Source: Dasania sp. GY-MA-18 (GTDB taxonomy: Bacteria; Pseudomonadota; Gammaproteobacteria; Pseudomonadales; Dasaniaceae). From it: a stretch of DNA of 64,000 nt. The notes beneath the pieces are model-generated. The model was given only the letters and a program-made list of their open reading frames with translations, made no database searches and was not told where the DNA came from. The position numbers and the translations under genes were made by a program. How positions within the stretch are numbered: position 1 is the first letter of the stretch; every line of letters begins with the position of its first letter. The stretch lies in the NCBI RefSeq assembly GCF_024734385.1, contig NZ_JANHAP010000008.1:160196-224195 (forward strand), written 5' to 3'. Of the stretch, positions 1 to 8,587 are shown piece by piece.

Positions 1-1
1 A

Positions 2-1039
2 CATGTAGTACAGCAATTTATCCAAGTGTTTAAGCAGCTGCTCCCCTGGTTTAATATCGCCAAAGAGCGCGATCATCAATTAACTTTACTGGCGACGCAG
101 GCGCAGTTGTTGTATCAAACCTTGCAGGCCATAGTCAGTGCTGAAGGGCTGTGCTGGGTGCAAAAGCAGGGCCGGGGCTTTGTACTGCAAAATACACCCG
201 TGCATGTTTTAGATAAACTGAAAAAAACCATAGCGGCCTACCCACAGCACAGCTGGATACTCACTTCGGCAACTCTGTCTACCGGAACCGAACAGGCAGC
301 GTTAGCAAGCGAAACCGTATTGCGGCGTACTGGCCTAACCCCACAGCAGTTTCACCGTTTAGCCAGCCCTTTTAATTATGCGCGGCAGGCACGTTTATAT
401 TTGCCCGCCATGCACAACAGCCCTGAACAAAAGGATTTTTACCAAGAGTTTAGTCAGCGCTTGGCTGAGTTTATAGCCCTATGTCCCGGTCGTGTATTAG
501 TGTTGTTTAGCAGTTACCGGGCATTAAATAGTGTGGCTGAACAATTAGAGCTCGCTGAAAGGTCGCTGTTACAGCAGGCTAGACCCCAACAGGGAGGCGC
601 TGATAATTACGCGCTACTAAAACAATTTATCGCCTTACCACAGGGCGTATTACTGGCCACTGGCGCTTTCTGGGAGGGGGTAGATTTATCGGGTGCGCCT
701 TTATCGGCGGTGGTGATGGATAAACTGCCTTTTAGCTCGCCCACCGATCCTCTGAGTAAGTTGCGTAGCCATTATTTACAGCAGCACGGGGTGGATAGTT
801 TTAATGAGTTTATGCTGCCCGAGGCGATTATTAAATTCCGTCAAGGTTGCGGCAGATTATTGCGGCGAGAAGGGGATAAGGGCGTTATAATGCTGGCCGA
901 CAACAGGCTGCATACTAAGCCCTACGGTCAGCGTTTTTTAGAGACTTTAGCCAGCCTGCCGCAGTGTCAAAGCTTAGATCAGCTTGCCGCGTTTTTTAAT
1001 GAACCAACGCCTAAACAATCAGCACGAATGAATTTATGA
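2..1039 (+). CDS. yoaA: ATP-dependent DNA helicase, DinG/YoaA family (3' part, cut by window edge)
   Basis: C-terminal half of an XPD-like superfamily 2 helicase. The frame is open from base 2, so the GTG at 26 is not the true start; the 5' part lies outside the window. Visible motifs are SATLS (helicase motif III region), VLFSSYRAL, GAFWEGVDLSG and the motif VI region FRQGCGRLLRREGD, all typical of the second RecA-like domain. DinG/YoaA proteins unwind DNA and R-loops and help restart or repair forks. tsaB follows with a 4-base overlap; yoaA also lies beside tsaB (yeaZ) in Escherichia coli, which favours YoaA over DinG. The N-terminal iron-sulfur cysteines cannot be checked here. Confidence 0.9.
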   Translation, partial: HVVQQFIQVFKQLLPWFNIAKERDHQLTLLATQAQLLYQTLQAIVSAEGLCWVQKQGRGFVLQNTPVHVLDKLKKTIAAYPQHSWILTSATLSTGTEQAALASETVLRRTGLTPQQFHRLASPFNYARQARLYLPAMHNSPEQKDFYQEFSQRLAEFIALCPGRVLVLFSSYRALNSVAEQLELAERSLLQQARPQQGGADNYALLKQFIALPQGVLLATGAFWEGVDLSGAPLSAVVMDKLPFSSPTDPLSKLRSHYLQQHGVDSFNEFMLPEAIIKFRQGCGRLLRREGDKGVIMLADNRLHTKPYGQRFLETLASLPQCQSLDQLAAFFNEPTPKQSARMNL

Positions 1040-1737
1040 AAATACTAGCCGTAGATAGCAGCACCGAGGCTTGCTCCGTTGCGCTACTCGATAGCCAATG
1101 CCGCGATGAAAGCGCTTTATTAGCGCTATATGAATTAGCACCTAGAGAACATAGCCAGCGATTACTGCCCATGGTTGATCAGTTATTGGCTGATGCGGGC
1201 ATAACTATACAGCAGCTAGACGCTATAGCCTTTGGTAAAGGCCCCGGTTCGTTTACCGGTTTACGAATTTGCCTAGGCTTAGTGCAGGGCTTGGCCTTTG
1301 GTGCTGATGTGCCAGTAGTGCCGGTGTCGTCCTTGCAAGCCTTGGCGCAAACCGCCCTAGATTTGGGCGAGGTGGATGAGCAGCAGCCAGTGATAGCCAG
1401 TATTGATGCCCGTATGAGCGAGATTTATTGGTGTGCCTACCGCTGTGAACAAGGCCTAATGCAGCCGCTAATCGATGAGCAGCTCAGCGCCCCAGAAGCG
1501 TTTAAACAGCCGCAAGAGCTGCAGTCTTTTGCCGCCGTGGGTAGCGGCTGGCAATATAAAGAGCAAATGGCATATCAGGGCCTGCACTACTGCAATGATC
1601 AATTGCTACCTCGAGCGTCAGCGGTCGCTAAATTAGCCCTGCATTATTATCAGACTGGCCTATATTGCGCAGCCGATAAGGCTCAGCCCAGCTATATACG
1701 TGACCAAGTGGCTTGGAAAAAAATCTCTGAGCAATAA
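1036..1737 (+). CDS. tsaB: tRNA threonylcarbamoyladenosine biosynthesis protein TsaB
   Basis: 233 aa, the usual TsaB length. It has the ASKHA-fold N-terminus AVDSSTEACSVAL (residues 5-17), the FGKGPGSFTGLR signature (66-77) and SIDARMSEIYW (122-132). TsaB is the non-catalytic scaffold that pairs with TsaD and TsaE to place threonylcarbamoyl on A37 of ANN-decoding tRNAs. The ATG overlaps the stop of the helicase gene (ATGA type), so the two are probably translationally coupled. The threonylcarbamoyl-AMP synthase relative YciO is encoded elsewhere in this window (24990-25616). No anomaly seen. Confidence 0.96.
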   Translation: MKILAVDSSTEACSVALLDSQCRDESALLALYELAPREHSQRLLPMVDQLLADAGITIQQLDAIAFGKGPGSFTGLRICLGLVQGLAFGADVPVVPVSSLQALAQTALDLGEVDEQQPVIASIDARMSEIYWCAYRCEQGLMQPLIDEQLSAPEAFKQPQELQSFAAVGSGWQYKEQMAYQGLHYCNDQLLPRASAVAKLALHYYQTGLYCAADKAQPSYIRDQVAWKKISEQ

Positions 1738-1788
1738 GCCTAAAGCCAATAAAAATAACCAAACAATAATACAGGGAGTCACTGAGTA

Positions 1789-2589
1789 GTGGACCAGTTA
1801 CAGATTATTTTGCTCGCTATAGTGCAAGGCCTTACCGAGTTTTTGCCTATATCCAGTTCCGGTCATTTGCTACTGCCAAAAGAACTGCTGGGTTGGCCAG
1901 ATCAGGGTCTAGCTTTTGATGTGGCTGTGCATGTGGGCTCATTAGCGGCGGTATTACTGTATTTTCGAAAAGACGTCATCAATTTATTACAAGCCTGGTT
2001 GGGCAATGTGGCCGGCAAGGCCGCCAGTGACGATAGCCGCTTAGCCTGGTGTGTAATAATTGCTACCTTGCCAGCGGGCCTAATAGGCTTGTTGGCCGAT
2101 AGTTTTATAGAGCAACATTTACGTGGCATAGCCGTAGTTGCTAGCACCACAATACTTTTTGGCCTGCTCTTGGGTTGGGCAGACAAAACAGGTTCGCAAA
2201 GTAAAACCTTGCTTAGCATTAGCTGGCGGTTGGCTTTAATTATAGGTTTTGCCCAAGCGCTGGCCTTGATCCCCGGTACTTCGCGTTCAGGTATTACGAT
2301 TACAGCTGCCTTATTACTAGGGTTTAGCCGCGAGTCCTCAGCGCGATTTTCATTTTTATTATCTATACCGTTGATTGTGGCGGCCGGTGGCTTAAAAACA
2401 CTACAGTTAGCCAGCGCACCGAGCGCCGTGCCCTGGGGGGAGTTAATCACTGGTGCCGTGATTTCGGGTATTACTGCCTACCTGTGCATTTATTATTTTC
2501 TCAAACTGATAGACCGCATAGGTATGATGCCTTTTGTGTATTATCGGCTAGTGTTAGGCGTGGGGTTGCTAGCTATACTGTGGCTATAA
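1789..2589 (+). CDS. uppP: Undecaprenyl-diphosphate phosphatase (BacA/UppP)
   Basis: 266-aa multispanning inner-membrane protein that dephosphorylates undecaprenyl pyrophosphate to recycle the lipid carrier for peptidoglycan and other surface polymers; it also confers bacitracin tolerance. Both family signatures are intact: EFLPISSSGHL near residues 17-27 and PGTSRSG at 162-168, with roughly eight hydrophobic segments between and after them. It starts with GTG at 1789, a few bases after an AGGGAG ribosome-binding site. The 51-base gap after tsaB is compatible with co-transcription. A long antisense reading frame covers the gene but shows no protein-like signature. Confidence 0.96.
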   Translation: MDQLQIILLAIVQGLTEFLPISSSGHLLLPKELLGWPDQGLAFDVAVHVGSLAAVLLYFRKDVINLLQAWLGNVAGKAASDDSRLAWCVIIATLPAGLIGLLADSFIEQHLRGIAVVASTTILFGLLLGWADKTGSQSKTLLSISWRLALIIGFAQALALIPGTSRSGITITAALLLGFSRESSARFSFLLSIPLIVAAGGLKTLQLASAPSAVPWGELITGAVISGITAYLCIYYFLKLIDRIGMMPFVYYRLVLGVGLLAILWL

Positions 2590-2669
2590 GCTAGCAGGCT
2601 AGATTTACAGGGGCCGCAGGCTCAGCCTATAATACGGCCCAGATCGTTTTCTAAGCGAGTTTAACTACC

Positions 2670-2987
2670 GTGCAAATTGCTAACTCAACTATTAGCCCGC
2701 AAATACCCAGCGTTAGCGATAATGCTCAGCGCTCATTGCGCGATGCACCGCAGCAGCGGCCTAACTCCGATACCGTGCCCCCCACGGTAACTGAGTTTGA
2801 TAGCGAGGAGCTGCTGCAAAAACGCCTAGAGTTAAGCCGCGCCATTGCCGCCAGCCGTAGTGCCAATGAGATTGATCAACGTTTACCCCGCAGTAGCCAG
2901 CAGGCTATTAGAGCCTTTGAAAGCAATAAGCCCACCGTAGAGCAGCAATTGGGTGTGCAGCTAATTGGCATAGATACCTACGCCTAA
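2670..2987 (+). CDS. Conserved hypothetical protein, 105 aa
   Basis: Small soluble protein starting at GTG 2670. It has a Pro/Ser/Gln-rich, probably disordered N-terminus, then a charged stretch likely to be helical ([18 protein letters not shown], about 43-62) and a short C-terminal motif ending [12 protein letters not shown]. There is no signal peptide or membrane segment. I do not recognise the family. It lies on the same strand between uppP and the aminopeptidase, so it may be co-transcribed. The ordered second half and codon use like its neighbours support a real gene rather than a chance frame. Confidence 0.6.
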   Translation: MQIANSTISPQIPSVSDNAQRSLRDAPQQRPNSDTVPPTVTEFDSEELLQKRLELSRAIAASRSANEIDQRLPRSSQQAIRAFESNKPTVEQQLGVQLIGIDTYA

Positions 2988-3045
2988 GCGCTATGCCGCA
3001 GTCACTATTCTTCTTACTTTTTTTACCTGCCCATTGGATGTCAGC

Positions 3046-4350
3046 ATGCAAGAGCTAAACACGTTTAACCAAGACCTAATGGCGTTCCTGGCCGCTTCAC
3101 CCACTCCTTTTCATGCGGTGTCTGAAATGGTCAGCCGTTTACAAGCCGCTGGCTATCAAGCCTTAAACGAGGCTGAGGCTTGGGATTTAACACCCCAAGG
3201 CCGCTATTACGTGGTGCGTAATGGCTCAGCTATTATTGCCTTTAGCAACTTAGGGGGCAGCCCGGTAGAAAATGGTTTTCGCATGGTGGGGGCACATACC
3301 GACAGCCCTTGTTTGCGAGTAAAGCCCAACCCTGAGCTAAACCGTAATGGCTATTTTCAATTGGGCGTAGAGGTATACGGTGGGGCGCTATTAAATCCGT
3401 GGTTTGACCGGGATTTGTCACTGGCAGGGCGGGTTAGTTTCAAAACGAAAGCCGGTGATATTAAAAGCGCATTAATTAATTATGCCAAACCCATAGCCGT
3501 TATCCCCAGCCTAGCGATTCATTTAGATAGAGAAGCTAACAATACCCGTAGTATAAACCCGCAAAAAGATATACCGCCTATAGTGATGCAGGCCGAAAAC
3601 GATCAACAAGATTTTCGCGCCATGTTATTAGCGCAGTTAAAAAAACAGCAGCCTAATAGCGATGCGGCAAAAATTTTAGATTATGAACTCAGTTTTTACG
3701 ATACCCAGCCACCCGCTATTATCGGTTTAGAGCAGGACTTTTTAGCCAGCGCTCGCTTGGATAATTTATTGTCTTGCTATATAGGTTTGCAGGCACTGCT
3801 AAGCAATCACGATCAAAATGCCCTATTGGTGTGCAATGACCACGAGGAAGTGGGTAGTGCCTCTAGCTGTGGTGCCGATGGCCCCATGCTTAAGTCGGTA
3901 TTAGAGCGCATAGTGCCCGATGCCGAACAGCTAACCCGGGCCTTGGATCGCTCTATGATGGTGTCGGCGGATAATGCCCACGGTATACACCCCAACTACG
4001 CCGACAGGCACGATGCCAATCACGGCCCACAACTAAACCGTGGCCCGGTGATTAAAATTAATCACAACCAGCGCTACGCGACCAACTCGGAAACCTCAGC
4101 CCTAATACGTCATTTAGCTGAGCAAATAGAGGTGCCCATACAAAGTTTTGTGGTGCGCACTGATATGGCTTGTGGCAGCACCATAGGTCCTATTACCGCC
4201 AGTGGCCTAGGGGTTAAAACCTTGGATATAGGCGTGCCCACTTTTGCTATGCATTCCATACGCGAACTGGCGGGCATCAATGACGGCCATTATTTATACC
4301 AACTATTGGCTGCCTTTTATCAGCAGCACAGTGTTGCCATCGCTAATTAA
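3046..4350 (+). CDS. apeB: M18 family aminopeptidase (aspartyl aminopeptidase-like)
   Basis: About 434 aa from ATG 3046; an in-frame TTG at 3034 would add four residues. Peptidase family M18 is made of dodecameric, two-metal, cytoplasmic aminopeptidases that remove N-terminal, often acidic, residues. Metal-binding motifs are present in order: [22 protein letters not shown] (the glutamate pair), [12 protein letters not shown], and the C-terminal MACGSTIGP and MHSIRELAG. The length fits the family. The last base of the stop codon is the first base of the next gene's ATG. Confidence 0.93.
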   Translation: MQELNTFNQDLMAFLAASPTPFHAVSEMVSRLQAAGYQALNEAEAWDLTPQGRYYVVRNGSAIIAFSNLGGSPVENGFRMVGAHTDSPCLRVKPNPELNRNGYFQLGVEVYGGALLNPWFDRDLSLAGRVSFKTKAGDIKSALINYAKPIAVIPSLAIHLDREANNTRSINPQKDIPPIVMQAENDQQDFRAMLLAQLKKQQPNSDAAKILDYELSFYDTQPPAIIGLEQDFLASARLDNLLSCYIGLQALLSNHDQNALLVCNDHEEVGSASSCGADGPMLKSVLERIVPDAEQLTRALDRSMMVSADNAHGIHPNYADRHDANHGPQLNRGPVIKINHNQRYATNSETSALIRHLAEQIEVPIQSFVVRTDMACGSTIGPITASGLGVKTLDIGVPTFAMHSIRELAGINDGHYLYQLLAAFYQQHSVAIAN

Positions 4351-5435
4351 TGCGGCGCATTTTACTGCTTTCGGCCTATCACACCAATAGCCACAAGGCC
4401 TGGTGTGATGGCCTGATCAGCCAGTTTAGTGAGTATCATTGGACCTTGTTAAGTTTGCCCGACCGCTACTTTCGCTGGCGTATACGGGGTAACCCCTTGT
4501 CTTGGTATGAGTCACCGCTATTGGCTCAGCACTACGATTTAATTGTGGCTACCTCTATGGTGGATTTGGCGACCTTAAAAGGGCTACAGCCACAGTTAGC
4601 AGCTACCCCCAGTGTGCTGTACTTTCATGAAAACCAATTTGAATTTCCCGCCTCACAGCAGCAGCACGCTAGCGTAGACCCACAAATGGTGAACCTGTAC
4701 AGCGCTATGGCCGCCAATACCCTGGCCTTTAACAGCCAGTGGAATCACGATAGTTTTTTTGCTGGGGTAGAGCGCTTATTCAACAAATTGCCCGATCAAA
4801 TGCCTCAGCACTTACTGGCCACCCTAGCCGCAAAAAGCACCGTGCTACCCGTAGCCATAGCCGATGATTTACAGCCTGTAGCTAGCAAAAAAACGCAGCC
4901 CTACACGCTAGTGTGGGCGGCGAGGTGGGAATACGACAAAGGCCCAGAGCGTTTATTGGCGGCCTTAGAGTTATTAGAAGCCAGCGGGCTAGACTACCGG
5001 CTCAATTTAATAGGCCCCCAATTTAGGCAGTTGCCTGTCGCTTTTGAGCACATTCAACAACATTTTCAGCACCGCTTACTGGCCGTGGGCTATCAAAACA
5101 GCAGGGCAGAGTATCTGGCGGTGCTGCAAAGCAGCGATGTGTTTATCAGTACCGCCATCCATGAGTTTCAAGGTTTGTCGGCGCTAGAGGCGGTAGCCTG
5201 TGGCTGCATACCGTTGGTGCCTGCACGCTTGTCCTATCCAGAACTATTTGCCCCCGAGTATTGCTACGACTCTAGTATCGATTCCATAGCGCAAGAGGCC
5301 AAAGCGCTAGTAGCTAAAATTATCGCTTTTAGCCAAGCCAGACCGCCGTTACCCAAGGTCCATGGCTGGCAGTGGCCACAGCTGCGGCTGCGCTATCAGG
5401 CCTTGCTGGATCAGGCCATACATAAAGCATCGTGA
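4350..5435 (+). CDS. tRNA-queuosine alpha-mannosyltransferase homologue (DUF3524 glycosyltransferase)
   Basis: 361-aa GT-B fold glycosyltransferase. The N-terminus (LLLSAYHTNSHKAWCDGL, then PDRYFRWRIRGNPLSW) is typical of the DUF3524/QTMAN group, whose animal member mannosylates queuosine in tRNA-Asp. The C-terminal half has the GT4-like nucleotide-sugar part: VWAARWEYDKGPERLL (about 189-204), then STAIHEFQGLSALEAVACGCIP, where the EFxGxxxLEA element includes the usual sugar-nucleotide contacts. Cytoplasmic; no signal peptide. It overlaps the aminopeptidase stop by one base. In bacteria the acceptor is inferred, not shown; a different hydroxylated acceptor cannot be excluded. Confidence 0.85.
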   Translation: MRRILLLSAYHTNSHKAWCDGLISQFSEYHWTLLSLPDRYFRWRIRGNPLSWYESPLLAQHYDLIVATSMVDLATLKGLQPQLAATPSVLYFHENQFEFPASQQQHASVDPQMVNLYSAMAANTLAFNSQWNHDSFFAGVERLFNKLPDQMPQHLLATLAAKSTVLPVAIADDLQPVASKKTQPYTLVWAARWEYDKGPERLLAALELLEASGLDYRLNLIGPQFRQLPVAFEHIQQHFQHRLLAVGYQNSRAEYLAVLQSSDVFISTAIHEFQGLSALEAVACGCIPLVPARLSYPELFAPEYCYDSSIDSIAQEAKALVAKIIAFSQARPPLPKVHGWQWPQLRLRYQALLDQAIHKAS

Positions 5436-5525
5436 AGGTATGGCGAGGCTAGGCCTGACTCTGTATCATTGCCGCCTCTATTTTCAGATTTTCACTTTCG
5501 CTCAGTTTTTTAGGTAAGTAGATTT

Positions 5526-6536
5526 ATGGCTAAGCAACGCGTATTAACGGGTATTACTACCACCGGCACTCCCCACTTGGGTAACTATGTAGGCGCAATA
5601 CGCCCTGCTATAGAGTCCAGCCGCGACAGTAATATTGACGCTTACTTTTTTTTAGCGGATTACCACGCGCTAATAAAATGTGGCGACCCAGCCAAGGTGC
5701 AGCAATCCACCAAAGAAATTGCCGCTACCTGGCTGGCCTTGGGCTTAGATACCGATAACACGACTTTCTATCGTCAGTCTGATGTACCCGAAGTCACCGA
5801 GCTAAGCTGGATACTGACCTGCTTAACCGCCAAAGGTTTAATGAACCGTGCCCATGCCTATAAAGCTGCCGTACAGGTAAATGAAGAAGAGGGCGAAGAC
5901 CCCGATAAGGGCATTATGATGGGCTTGTTTAATTATCCCATTTTAATGGCTGCCGATATTCTCATGTTTAACGGTGAAAAAATTCCCGTAGGCAAAGACC
6001 AAATCCAGCATATAGAAATGGCTAGGGATATAGCGCAAAAATTTAATCATCACTACAAGCAAGAGGTATTCACCTTACCTGAAGCGGTAGTCGGCGAGGA
6101 TGCAGCCGTGCTCAGCGGTTTAGATGGCCGCAAAATGAGTAAAAGTTATAACAACACCATACCGTTGTTTTTGCCCGAGAAAAAATTACAAAAGCACATC
6201 AATAAAATCAAAACGAATTTATTAGAGCCAGGCGAGCCTAAAGACGTAACTGATTCCACCGTCTTTGAAATTTGGCAGGCCTTTGCCAACCCCGAACAAG
6301 TGCAGTACATGCGTGAGCAATTTGCGCAAGGCATAGCCTGGGGGCAGGCCAAAAAAGAATTATTTGGCTTGATTAACGAGCAGCTTAGTGGTGCCAGAGA
6401 ACGCTACGAGGCACTGATGGCCGACGGTTCTTTTATAGAGCAAGAGCTACAAAAAGGCGCAGCTAAGGCGCGTGCTAGCGCCAGGCCTTTAATGGAAAAG
6501 GTACGCAAAGCAGCGGGTATAGCGCCTATTAGCTAA
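5526..6536 (+). CDS. trpS: Tryptophan--tRNA ligase
   Basis: 336-aa class Ic aminoacyl-tRNA synthetase charging tRNA-Trp. The HIGH-equivalent motif is [11 protein letters not shown] (15-25), GKDQIQHIE (about 155-163) is the tryptophan/ATP site, and the class I signature KMSKS is intact at 202-206. The C-terminal helical part matches bacterial TrpS. It starts at ATG 5526 about 90 bases after the preceding gene, probably from its own promoter. No feature suggests the indolmycin-resistant second TrpS class. Confidence 0.96.
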   Translation: MAKQRVLTGITTTGTPHLGNYVGAIRPAIESSRDSNIDAYFFLADYHALIKCGDPAKVQQSTKEIAATWLALGLDTDNTTFYRQSDVPEVTELSWILTCLTAKGLMNRAHAYKAAVQVNEEEGEDPDKGIMMGLFNYPILMAADILMFNGEKIPVGKDQIQHIEMARDIAQKFNHHYKQEVFTLPEAVVGEDAAVLSGLDGRKMSKSYNNTIPLFLPEKKLQKHINKIKTNLLEPGEPKDVTDSTVFEIWQAFANPEQVQYMREQFAQGIAWGQAKKELFGLINEQLSGARERYEALMADGSFIEQELQKGAAKARASARPLMEKVRKAAGIAPIS

Positions 6537-6613
6537 TAGCGAGGCTAGCATTATTAGCGAAGTATTCTAAGCTGTAGGAAAATCGCCAGAAACCAGTAAG
6601 GGCTAATAACCCC

Positions 6614-7513
6614 ATGATAAACAGACCATTAGTTATAATATTAGCGCCTCACGCTCAGGCCGAAGCGCTAATGACAGATAAACTCGAAGATGAGTTTCAT
6701 CTACTCAATGCTGAAACCATGGATGAGTTACTAGCCTTAGTCGGTGAAAGAAAACGCGTAGAAATGCTTCTGGTTTATACCGAAAGTTTGGCCGCCGATT
6801 GTGCGCAACTGCGTGCCAATGAGCAGTTGCGTGGCCTGCCTATTTTAGCTGTGGGCCGTTATGGCTCAGAGCAAATGCAGGATGAAGCTATTACCGCAGG
6901 TGCTATAGATTACATAGATGTAGGTAATGTTAGCGCTACTGTTTTAGAGGCTAGGGTGCGTTCCCTATATGAGCTAAAAGCCCGCGGTGATCAGCTAGCT
7001 GAAATTGCCCGGCTGGATGCGCTTACCGCTGTACCCAATCGCTATTACTTTGAAGAGGCCATAGATGTAGAGTGGCGCCGTTGTTGCCGCGAATTTAATG
7101 CCCTTACTTTAATTATGATAGATGTTGATGGTTTCACCGCTTTTAACGAGCATTACGGTGCTGGCGTGGGTGACAATTGTTTAAAGCGCATAGCCAAAGT
7201 GGTAGAAAATAACTGCCTGCGTGCCGCCGATGTGGTAGCGCGTTTTGATAGCGATGAGTTTGTGGTGCTATTGCCAGGCACAGAGTTTGAAAACGCGATG
7301 CGGGTAGGTGAAAATATTTGCCGTGCGGTAGCGGCTTTAGACTTAATACACGAATACTCCGATTGCTCAGATATCGTTACTGTAAGCATAGGAGTGGCTT
7401 CTATAGATCCTAGCCAGGATCAAGATTACAAATTGCTAGTCAATGAAGCTGAGGAAATGCTGCACAGCGCCCAACAACACGGCGGTAATCAGGCGTTGGG
7501 CGTAGCCTTATAA
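6614..7513 (+). CDS. Degenerate receiver-GGDEF protein (probable c-di-GMP-related, active-site variant)
   Basis: 299 aa. Residues 1-120 have a CheY-like pattern ending in GAIDYIDVGNVSATVLEARV, but the segment that should carry the phospho-acceptor aspartate reads LLVYTES (52-58), so phosphorylation is unlikely. Residues 130-298 form a GGDEF domain: LTAVPNRYYFEEAI, IDVDGFTAFNEHYGAGVGD, then the A-site reads DSDEF (212-216) instead of GGDEF, followed by VSIGVA. An inhibitory-site RxxD (R203-D206) lies five residues upstream as in true cyclases. Because the second glycine is replaced by serine, it may be a weak cyclase or a c-di-GMP receptor. The gene end overlaps the minus-strand small gene by six bases. 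Confidence 0.85.
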   Translation: MINRPLVIILAPHAQAEALMTDKLEDEFHLLNAETMDELLALVGERKRVEMLLVYTESLAADCAQLRANEQLRGLPILAVGRYGSEQMQDEAITAGAIDYIDVGNVSATVLEARVRSLYELKARGDQLAEIARLDALTAVPNRYYFEEAIDVEWRRCCREFNALTLIMIDVDGFTAFNEHYGAGVGDNCLKRIAKVVENNCLRAADVVARFDSDEFVVLLPGTEFENAMRVGENICRAVAALDLIHEYSDCSDIVTVSIGVASIDPSQDQDYKLLVNEAEEMLHSAQQHGGNQALGVAL

Positions 7514-7678
7514 ACAAGCTTCTAAACACAGCCGCCGCAATGATTGTTTGGCCTGCATATCCAGGCCCTTCATCTCACTAATGCTAATACTGCCAGCCGC
7601 TAAAGCTTTGGCTAAGGTATTGGCATTAATCGCAATATTTATACGTGCCGGCGCTTGGCTCTTTTCATATTTATTCAC
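7508..7678 (-). CDS. Small conserved-looking protein, 56 aa, second gene of a Fur-box operon
   Basis: Short minus-strand gene starting at GTG 7678 with an AAGGAG ribosome-binding site seven bases upstream and ending TAA at 7508. The product begins MNKYEKSQAPARINIAINAN and continues with a helix-like SISISEMKGLDMQAKQSLRRL and a C-terminal CLEACL with two cysteines. No signal peptide or membrane segment. It follows the 180-aa gene by 13 bases, so both should be on one transcript from the Fur-box promoter. I do not recognise the family. The good ribosome-binding site and operon position argue for a real gene. Confidence 0.6.
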   Translation of the reverse strand: MNKYEKSQAPARINIAINANTLAKALAAGSISISEMKGLDMQAKQSLRRLCLEACL

Positions 7679-7691
7679 TTTGTGCTCCTTA

Positions 7692-8234
7692 CTAGTGGCT
7701 GCCAGCCCAGTGAAAACGATTTAAGGGCAGTAGCTCGTTAAGGCCGCTGCGCTGTAGCGGTTTTAGTTGCTGGCTAAGTTTTTGGCTGGGGCGTGATTTT
7801 TTACGGCTGCCAAACTGTTGTATGGCATTGAGTGAAATGGCCAAATAATTATCTAATAACCAGTGTTGCCCAATCAGCTTGGTGCCGTGGCGGCTCAGGT
7901 GATTGTGTACTCGTATTAAAATATCCAGCTCTAAACTATAGTGCTGCATTTGTTTATAGCACTGTGCCAAAGAGTGACCGGCAAGCATCATGCGCTCGGC
8001 ATAGTTGAGCCTGGTGTTTTTGTGCTCGTTTTCATTTAGCTGCTGTAGCAGCCATTCGCCCACCTCAAAACTACAGCCATAATAGCTTAGCGCCTGCTGC
8101 CAGTTACCACTTTGATACAGCGCTTGGCCATCGGCCATCCATATTTCCCAGTAGCTTATCGCTAAGCGTGCACTGCTTAAGCTGTGGGCTTTATGCGTTG
8201 AGCAAAGAAATTGTGTGGGGCTGTTGCTTAGCAT
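7692..8234 (-). CDS. Hypothetical helical-repeat protein, likely iron-regulated, 180 aa
   Basis: Cytoplasmic protein without signal peptide. The N-terminal half contains a TPR-like helix pair, WMADGQALYQSGNWQQALSYY (first part about 32-50), then YAERMMLAGHSLAQCYKQM and LELDILIRVHNHLSRHG, which read as further amphipathic helices; the C-terminus is basic (SRKKSRPSQKLSQQLK). This suggests a TPR-type protein-protein interaction fold. The start has AAGGACAAGG just upstream. A Fur box sits about 65 bases upstream of the start codon, so expression probably rises under iron limitation. Function is unknown; an iron-sparing regulator or partner is possible but unsupported. Confidence 0.65.
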   Translation of the reverse strand: MLSNSPTQFLCSTHKAHSLSSARLAISYWEIWMADGQALYQSGNWQQALSYYGCSFEVGEWLLQQLNENEHKNTRLNYAERMMLAGHSLAQCYKQMQHYSLELDILIRVHNHLSRHGTKLIGQHWLLDNYLAISLNAIQQFGSRKKSRPSQKLSQQLKPLQRSGLNELLPLNRFHWAGSH

Positions 8235-8298
8235 AGACCTTGTCCTTGTTGAATATATTGGCTAGTGCAGCAAGCTTAGCGCGAGCAATATATTAATG

Positions 8299-8321
8299 CA
8301 AATGATAATCGTTATCATTTG
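8299..8321. promoter_or_regulatory. Fur box
   Basis: Inverted repeat with perfect 10-base arms CAAATGATAA and TTATCATTTG around a 3-base centre. It matches the gammaproteobacterial Fur consensus in its 7-1-7 form (TGATAAT-N-RTTATCA). It lies 65-87 bases upstream of the minus-strand 180-aa gene and about 267 bases from ackA, so the minus-strand operon is the likelier target. Confidence 0.85.
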
Positions 8322-8455
8322 TTGGTTGTGGGTGTAGACCCTTACATCTGGGGCATAGCTGCTAAGCTTAAAGCCTGCCTAGTCGTCGCTACTTACAGTT
8401 AGCCTGTGGCTAGATTGCTAAGTATTACAAGGGGTTATCGAAAGTTGAGCTTTAG

Positions 8456-8469
8456 TTGATCTACTTCAA
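8456..8469 (+). promoter_or_regulatory. Candidate FNR/Anr binding site upstream of ackA-xfp
   Basis: TTGATCTACTTCAA matches the FNR consensus TTGAT-N4-ATCAA at nine of ten defined positions. It lies about 120 bases upstream of the ackA start codon. Acetate kinase with phosphoketolase is a fermentative or microaerobic pair, so oxygen-responsive control fits the context. This is inferred from the motif alone; no promoter elements were firmly identified. Confidence 0.55.
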
Positions 8470-8587
8470 AAGAAAGTTCGCACCATGCACGTACTATGTT
8501 GGATTAGATATGCGTTTAAAGACACAGTAGTGGCTTGTTACCGCTGGCTATCGCGCTAAACAGCTAAGCCTGTGGCTAGGGGTGAAT

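Larger units (their letters stand above)
8235..8587. other. Divergent intergenic region with Fur box, FNR-like box and a repeated 13-mer
   Basis: 353 bases between the iron-regulated operon and ackA. It holds the Fur box (8299-8321), an FNR/Anr-like site (8456-8469) and two exact copies of AGCCTGTGGCTAG (8401-8413 and 8567-8579), each with an inner AGCC-TGT-GGCT dyad; the second copy runs into the ackA ribosome-binding site. A 15-codon frame at about 8484 is too short to call. No terminator or RNA gene seen. Confidence 0.6.

Noticed and set aside
1902..2450. 182-aa minus-strand frame inside uppP
   Set aside because: Antisense to a confident membrane-protein gene; Lys/Pro/Ala-rich without motif or ribosome-binding site.
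8484..8531. 15-codon frame starting ATGCACGTACTATG upstream of ackA
   Set aside because: No ribosome-binding site and too short to judge; no regulatory-codon run as in leader peptides.
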